Made by a program: the position numbers and the translations under genes
Shown: positions 5,980 to 12,506 of the stretch, piece by piece
Layout of the letters: each line of letters begins with the position of its first letter
Position numbering within the stretch: position 1 is the first letter of the stretch
Notes under the pieces: generated by a model
Told to the model about the DNA's origin: nothing
The model's input: only the letters and a program-made list of their open reading frames with translations
Databases searched by the model: none
Source of the DNA: JANOBJ01 sp031411575
Lineage (GTDB): Bacteria; Pseudomonadota; Gammaproteobacteria; Burkholderiales; Burkholderiaceae_C
Assembly (NCBI GenBank): GCA_031411575.1
Contig: JANOBJ010000070.1
Span: forward strand, 1 to 12,506
Length of the DNA: 12,506 nt
Direction: 5' to 3'

Positions 5980-7014
5980 ATGTCGCGCAAGATGCAAGCC
6001 GCCGTTGTCGAGGCCTTCGGCAAGCCCCTCTCACTGAGGGAGTGGGATATTCCTGATGTGGGACCTGGCCAGATTCTGGTGAAAACAGAAGCCTGCGGGG
6101 TCTGCCACACCGACCTGCATGCCGCGCACGGCGACTGGCCGGTCAAGCCCTCACTGCCCTTCATCCCGGGTCACGAGGGCATTGGCCTGGTGGCGGCCAT
6201 CGGCGCGGGCGTGACGGCGGTGAAAGAGGGCGACCGCGTCGGCGTGCCCTGGCTGTTTTCAGCCTGCGGCCATTGCGAACACTGCCTCGCTGCCTGGGAG
6301 ACGGTGTGCGCCAAGGCCGAATTCGGCGGCTACACCAAAAATGGTGGTTTTGCCGAGTACATCCTGGCCGACCCCAGCTACGTGGCGCACGTGCCGGCCG
6401 GCCTTTCTGCCATCCAGGCCGCGCCGATCATCTGCGCCGGCGTCACCACCTACAAGGGCCTGAAGGAAACCCGCGCGAAGCCGGGGGAGTGGGTCGTCGT
6501 CTCGGGTGCCGGCGGTCTTGGGCACCTGGCCATCCAGTACGCCAAGGCCATGGGCCTGTACGTGTGCGCGGTGGATATTGATGACGGCAAGCTGGCTCAT
6601 GCCACGCGCCTGGGCGCCGACGCCGTGGTCAACGTGACCACCGGCGATCCGGTCGAGGCGGTGAAGAAGGCCACCGACGGCGGCGCGCACGGGGTGCTGA
6701 TCACGGCGCCGTCGCTGGCGGCGTTCAAGCAGGGCGTCGCCATGACCCGAAAGCGCGGCACCTGCGTGTTGACCGGGCTGCCGCCGGGGGAGTTTCCGTT
6801 CCCGCTGTTTGATGTGGTGCTGAACTGCATCACCGTGCGCGGCTCACTGGTCGGCACGCGCCACGACATGGCCGAGGCACTGGCCTTTGCCGCGCAGGGC
6901 AAGGTCAAGGCCGACGTCGAACTGCAGCCCCTGTCGGCGATCAACCAGGTGTTTGAGCGGTTGCAGCGTGGCGACGTGGCGGCCCGCGTGGTGCTTGAGA
7001 TGGCGGGCGCCTGA
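5980..7014 (+). CDS. adhP: Zinc-dependent alcohol dehydrogenase (AdhP type)
   Basis: This 344-residue medium-chain dehydrogenase oxidises primary alcohols to aldehydes, or the reverse under fermentation, with NAD in the cytoplasm. Catalytic zinc ligands are Cys42 (ACGVCHTD), His65 with Glu66 (PGHEG) and Cys152 (IICAGVTTYKG). The structural zinc has the full set Cys96, Cys99, Cys102 and Cys110. The cofactor domain shows SGAGGLGHLAIQYAKAMG and the acidic DIDDGK that favours NAD over NADP. Length and motifs are those of propanol-preferring AdhP enzymes. The start at 5980 follows GGAG at 5971-5974; an in-frame upstream ATG at 5935 lacks a ribosome site and would precede the family's usual N-terminus. 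An FNR-like box and -10 lie upstream. The anion symporter gene begins 75 bp downstream on the same strand, with no terminator seen between. Confidence 0.95.
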   Translation: MSRKMQAAVVEAFGKPLSLREWDIPDVGPGQILVKTEACGVCHTDLHAAHGDWPVKPSLPFIPGHEGIGLVAAIGAGVTAVKEGDRVGVPWLFSACGHCEHCLAAWETVCAKAEFGGYTKNGGFAEYILADPSYVAHVPAGLSAIQAAPIICAGVTTYKGLKETRAKPGEWVVVSGAGGLGHLAIQYAKAMGLYVCAVDIDDGKLAHATRLGADAVVNVTTGDPVEAVKKATDGGAHGVLITAPSLAAFKQGVAMTRKRGTCVLTGLPPGEFPFPLFDVVLNCITVRGSLVGTRHDMAEALAFAAQGKVKADVELQPLSAINQVFERLQRGDVAARVVLEMAGA

Positions 7015-7089
7015 CGCCAGCCGCCGCCGCGCAGGCTCCGACGTTCGGGCGCTGAACGTGTTCAGGCGAGCAGGGCAAAAGAGGTTTCC

Positions 7090-8628
7090 GTGAATTCCAC
7101 ACCCTCCCCCGTCCCGAACCCTGTCGCGGCCGCGTCGGCGCCCGTCGCGCCTGCCCGCGATGCGGTCAAGACCGCCGGCCTCGCGCTTGCCGTGGCAGCG
7201 CTGCTCGCGATCACCTTCATGCCGGCGGTGCAGGGCTTGCCCGCCGCTGGCCAGGTGATGCTGGCCATCCTCGCGTTCGCCGTGATCGTGTGGATGACCG
7301 AGGCGCTGGACTATGCCGTCAGCGCGGTGGTGATCGGCGTGCTGATGGTGTTTTTGCTGGCCTATGTGCCCGATGCCGCCAAGCCCGCCGGCGCCGACAT
7401 GGGCACCGGCGCGGCGCTCGGCCTGGCCCTGTCGGGGTTTTCAAACAGCGCGGTGACGCTGGTGGCGGCGGCCTGCTTCATCGCGGCGGCGATGACGGCC
7501 ACCGGCCTGGACCGGCGCATCGCGCTGGTGGTGCTGTCCAAGGTGGATGCGCGCACCAACCACATTGTGATCGGCGCCATGGTGGTGGGTTTTTTGCTGT
7601 CGTTCATCGTGCCCAGCACCACCGCGCGCGTGGCCTGCCTGGTGCCGATCATGATGGGCTTCATCCTGGCTTTCAAGGTGGACCGGCGCAGCCGCTTCGC
7701 GGGCCTGCTGGTCATCACCGCCGCGCAGACCGCCAGCGTCTGGAACGTCGGTATCAAGACGGCCGCGGCGCAGAACATGGTGGCGATTGGCTTTATCGAG
7801 AAGCAGTTTGGCACCAGCATCAGCTGGACTGAATGGTTTATTGCCGGCGCGCCGTTCTCGGCGCTGCTGAGCGTCGCGGTGTACTTCATCATGACGCGCA
7901 TGATGAAGCCGGAGATGAAGGAAATCGAAGGCGGGCAAGCCACCATCCGCCAGCAGCTCAACGCCATCGGCGCCATGACCTTGCGCGAATGGAAGCTGTT
8001 GGCGATCGTGCTGGTGCTGCTGGGTTTCTGGGCCACCGAGAAGGTGCTGCACAACTTCGACACCTCGTCCACCACCATCGCCGCCATTGCGCTGATGCTG
8101 TTGCCGCGGCTCGGCGTGATGGACTGGAAGGAATCGCAAAAAGGATTTCCCTGGGGCACGGTGGTGCTGTTTGCCATCGGCATCAGCGTGGGCACGGCGC
8201 TGCTGCGCACCCAGGCCGCGGGCTGGCTGGCCACGCTGATCGTGCAGAACCTCGGGCTGCAGCAGGCCAGCGCCTTTGCCATCCTGATGCTGCTGTCGCT
8301 GTTCCTGATCGTGATCCACCTCGGGTTTGCCAGTGCCACCGCGCTGGCGTCCACCATGATCCCGATCATCATCAGCGTGCTGATGGCGGTGCAGACGCCG
8401 GGCCTCAACGTGATCGGCATGACCATGCTGCTCCAGTTCGTGGTGAGCTTCGGCTTCATCCTGCCCGTCAATGCGCCGCAAAACATGATTGCCTACGGCA
8501 CTGACACCTTCGATGCGCGTGACTTCATCCGCACCGGGTTGGTGATCACCCTGGCGGCAATGGCGCTGCTGGTCGTCTTTGCACTGACCTACTGGCCGTG
8601 GATGGGTTACTTGACAAAAGCGGTGTAA
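7090..8628 (+). CDS. DASS/SLC13-family anion (dicarboxylate) symporter
   Basis: The 512-residue inner-membrane protein has about a dozen hydrophobic segments and matches the divalent anion:sodium symporter family (CitT/TtdT-like). The N-terminus is a proline/alanine-rich tail of some 25 residues before the first helix. Family landmarks are WMTEALDYAVSAVVIG, the first hairpin loop VPSTTARVACLVPI (Ser176-Thr177-Thr178), WNVGIKTAAAQNM, the second hairpin loop FASATALAS (Ser415-Ala416-Thr417) and LPVNAPQNMIAYGT. In well-studied members both loops carry Ser-Asn-Thr, which binds sodium and substrate carboxylate; here neither Asn is present. CitT-like members also vary at these loops, so transport is likely but coupling and substrate are open. 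The GTG start at 7090 follows AAGAGG with 5-bp spacing. The ATPase gene begins 4 bp after the stop, so the two are probably translated together. Confidence 0.9.
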   Translation: MNSTPSPVPNPVAAASAPVAPARDAVKTAGLALAVAALLAITFMPAVQGLPAAGQVMLAILAFAVIVWMTEALDYAVSAVVIGVLMVFLLAYVPDAAKPAGADMGTGAALGLALSGFSNSAVTLVAAACFIAAAMTATGLDRRIALVVLSKVDARTNHIVIGAMVVGFLLSFIVPSTTARVACLVPIMMGFILAFKVDRRSRFAGLLVITAAQTASVWNVGIKTAAAQNMVAIGFIEKQFGTSISWTEWFIAGAPFSALLSVAVYFIMTRMMKPEMKEIEGGQATIRQQLNAIGAMTLREWKLLAIVLVLLGFWATEKVLHNFDTSSTTIAAIALMLLPRLGVMDWKESQKGFPWGTVVLFAIGISVGTALLRTQAAGWLATLIVQNLGLQQASAFAILMLLSLFLIVIHLGFASATALASTMIPIIISVLMAVQTPGLNVIGMTMLLQFVVSFGFILPVNAPQNMIAYGTDTFDARDFIRTGLVITLAAMALLVVFALTYWPWMGYLTKAV

Positions 8629-8632
8629 GCCG

Positions 8633-11479
<2,847 letters not shown>

Positions 11480-11515
11480 GCCATTGACGGGGTGTCCCGT
11501 TGCGAGGAACAAACG

Positions 11516-11935
11516 ATGCAACAACTCAAGGATCTGATGAGCCGCGACGTCAAAGTCATCAGCCCCGACATGACCATCGGGGAAGCGGCAGGGGAGATGC
11601 GCGACGGCGATTTCGGCATGATGCCGGTCGGCGAAAACGATCGCATGATCGGCACCATCTCCGACCGCGACATCGCCATCCGCGCCGTTGCCGAGGGCAA
11701 GGATTCCGACACCAAGGTGCGTGACGTGATGTCCGACGGCATTGCCTGGGCCTACGAGGACGACTCAGTAGAAAAGGCCGCCAAGATCATGAGCGAGCGG
11801 CAGGTGCGGCGCCTGCCCGTGGTGGACCGCGACAAGCGCCTGGTTGGCATCGTCGCGCTGGGCGACTTTGCGGTTGAAAGCTCCGAAATCAAGCCGGCCG
11901 CGCAGGCGCTGTCAGAAATTTCCCGGCCGTGCTAG
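11516..11935 (+). CDS. Two-CBS-domain protein
   Basis: The 139-residue protein consists of two CBS domains and little else. The first is at about residues 6-62 (LMSRDVKVISPDMTIGEAAG ... MIGTISDRDIAIRAVAEG) and the second at about 73-127 (VRDVMSDGIAWAYEDDSVEK ... RRLPVVDRDKRLVGIVALGD). Such pairs bind adenine nucleotides, S-adenosylmethionine or similar ligands and act as energy or redox sensors. They often occur beside transporters and universal stress proteins. The ATG at 11516 follows GAGGA with good spacing. It lies 36 bp after the ATPase gene on the same strand and probably shares its transcript. It may report nucleotide state to the pump or be a free-standing stress protein. The partner is not shown by the sequence. 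Confidence 0.93.
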   Translation: MQQLKDLMSRDVKVISPDMTIGEAAGEMRDGDFGMMPVGENDRMIGTISDRDIAIRAVAEGKDSDTKVRDVMSDGIAWAYEDDSVEKAAKIMSERQVRRLPVVDRDKRLVGIVALGDFAVESSEIKPAAQALSEISRPC

Positions 11936-11963
11936 CGCGCTCTGGCGTCACCCTGGATACCCC

Positions 11964-12158
11964 ATGAAAAAACCCGCCACCCCCATTCCATCCGGCACGC
12001 CCGGCAAACCCGCCGATCCGCAGCACGGCCCCGAGCACGCGCAGCTGGAGCCAACTCCCGGCCGTGACCAGGTTCGCGAGGCCGCATACCCGGTACACGC
12101 GCCGCGCCAGACCAAGCGGCCGGTCGAAAGAACCGGCAAGGGCCGCAGCGGAGCCTGA
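11964..12158 (+). CDS. Small proline-rich hydrophilic protein, unknown function
   Basis: I do not recognise this gene. The ORF encodes 64 residues starting MKKPATPIPSGTPGKPADPQ. It is rich in proline, charged residues and glycine, with no cysteine, no hydrophobic segment and no signal peptide, so it is probably disordered. The C-terminal part, VREAAYPVHAPRQTKRPVE followed by GKGRSG, looks less random. Third codon positions are mostly G or C, as in the neighbouring genes. It starts 28 bp after the CBS gene stop, with only a weak GGA upstream of the ATG. It could be a small stress or basic accessory protein of the same transcript, or an untranslated ORF; existence is uncertain. Confidence 0.45.
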   Translation: MKKPATPIPSGTPGKPADPQHGPEHAQLEPTPGRDQVREAAYPVHAPRQTKRPVERTGKGRSGA

Positions 12159-12241
12159 CAACGCCTTGACCGGCGCCAGCTTGAGGTGGCACAGGCCGGC
12201 CAGCCCGCAGCGGCGGTCGCTGGTTGCCGAGCGCGCGTCGA

Positions 12242-12268
12242 TATTGTTCCTCTTGTAGAGACAATCAA
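12242..12268. promoter_or_regulatory. LysR-type operator candidate, copy 2
   Basis: This 27-bp element shares 20 positions with the element beside the LysR gene (3416-3442). It has perfect outer arms ATTGT/ACAAT (12243-12247 and 12261-12265) and inner CTCT-TGT-AGAG. Its centre lies about 64 bp before the transcript start predicted from the promoter at 12284-12312, the usual place for LysR recognition sites. The rest of the gap, 12159-12241, holds only a weak stem CAGCG-N5-CGCTG (12208-12222). Confidence 0.5.
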
Positions 12269-12283
12269 TCTCTGAGCCAGCGC

Positions 12284-12312
12284 TTTATCTGCGGATTGCG
12301 CGCCGCTACAGT
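12284..12312 (+). promoter_or_regulatory. Candidate promoter of the dioxygenase gene
   Basis: TTTATC (12284-12289) and TACAGT (12307-12312) are 17 bp apart and would start a transcript near 12319. That start overlaps a small palindrome TTGGT-TC-ACCAA (12318-12329), which might form an extra operator. The ribosome site AGGA (12331-12334) and ATG at 12343 follow. Confidence 0.4.
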
Positions 12313-12342
12313 CCTGATTGGTTCACCAACAGGACGTTTGTC

Positions 12343-12506
12343 ATGGCACCCCAGGCCCCCACCGCCACACCCGCCGCCACATCCGCTACCGCGCTCCCCT
12401 CGCTGTTCATCTCGCACGGCGCGCCGACGTTTGCCATCGACGCCGGCACCACCGGCCCGGCACTCACGCGCTGGGGCCGGGCGCTGGCCGAGGCGGGCGA
12501 GGTCAA
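12343..12506 (+). CDS. LigB/DODA-type extradiol dioxygenase, 3' part beyond window
   Basis: Only the first 54 residues are visible. After an 18-residue alanine/threonine/proline-rich start comes LPSLFISHGAPTFAIDAG, the opening strand and metal-site motif of the 4,5-DOPA dioxygenase (DODA/YgiD) branch of class III extradiol dioxygenases. His25 of SHGAP is the expected first metal ligand. The following GPALTRWGRALAEAGEV is the usual first helix. These enzymes cleave catechol-type rings, and the bacterial members' natural substrates are mostly unknown. The ATG at 12343 follows AGGA with suitable spacing. A promoter and a LysR-type operator lie upstream. No LysR gene is adjacent on the left, so the regulator is either downstream of the window or the LysR at 2509-3405. 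Confidence 0.85.
   Translation, partial: MAPQAPTATPAATSATALPSLFISHGAPTFAIDAGTTGPALTRWGRALAEAGEV

Noticed and set aside
8611..8616. TTGACA near the end of the symporter gene as a -35 box for the ATPase
   Set aside because: No -10-like sequence lies 15-19 bp downstream; it is part of the coding sequence.
12159..12180. TTGACCGGCGCCAG as a second FNR-like box before the dioxygenase gene
   Set aside because: The second half-site is poor and its distance from the likely promoter is far too long for class II activation.

Overview
The window is GC-rich, densely coding DNA with strong G/C preference at third codon positions. The gene families and gene order (TRAP transporter, TetR, a shikimate dehydrogenase, CrgA-type LysR, DODA dioxygenase, and a P-type ATPase next to a CBS protein) suggest a betaproteobacterium of the Burkholderiales, most likely Comamonadaceae. 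This placement is an inference from family resemblance; there is no rRNA or tRNA to confirm it. I see no CRISPR array, insertion sequence, integrase or phage gene.

Left block (1-3405, all on the minus strand). Read in transcription order it holds a CrgA-type LysR regulator (3405-2509), a shikimate/quinate dehydrogenase (2359-1514), a TetR regulator (1419-733) and the start of a TRAP transporter small permease, DctQ (517 to the left edge). A dehydrogenase, a TetR repressor and a tripartite carboxylate transporter together look like an uptake and catabolism unit for quinate, shikimate or a similar cyclic acid, but the substrate is not shown by the sequence. Operator-like sequences precede both dctQ and the tetR gene.

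Middle block (3618-5815, plus strand). A FrnE-like DsbA-family oxidoreductase with a CPWC motif lies divergent from the LysR gene. It is followed by a membrane-anchored Mrr-like protein whose nuclease motif looks degenerate, and by a DJ-1/PfpI-family protein of the Hsp31/glyoxalase III type.

Right block (5980-11935, plus strand). A zinc alcohol dehydrogenase of the AdhP type, a DASS/SLC13 anion symporter, a type IIA (SERCA-like) P-type ATPase and a two-CBS-domain protein lie close together and are probably co-transcribed. An FNR/ANR-like box centred 41.5 bp before the predicted transcription start of adhP suggests low-oxygen activation, which would fit the hypoxia and dormancy gene sets known in Burkholderiales. 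A short proline-rich ORF follows. The window ends inside a LigB/DODA-type extradiol dioxygenase gene.

The most interesting regulatory signal is a 27-bp element, 20 positions identical, found both beside the LysR start codon (3416-3442) and upstream of the dioxygenase gene nearly 9 kb away (12242-12268). It suggests that one CrgA-type LysR regulator, or two of the same subfamily, controls both places.
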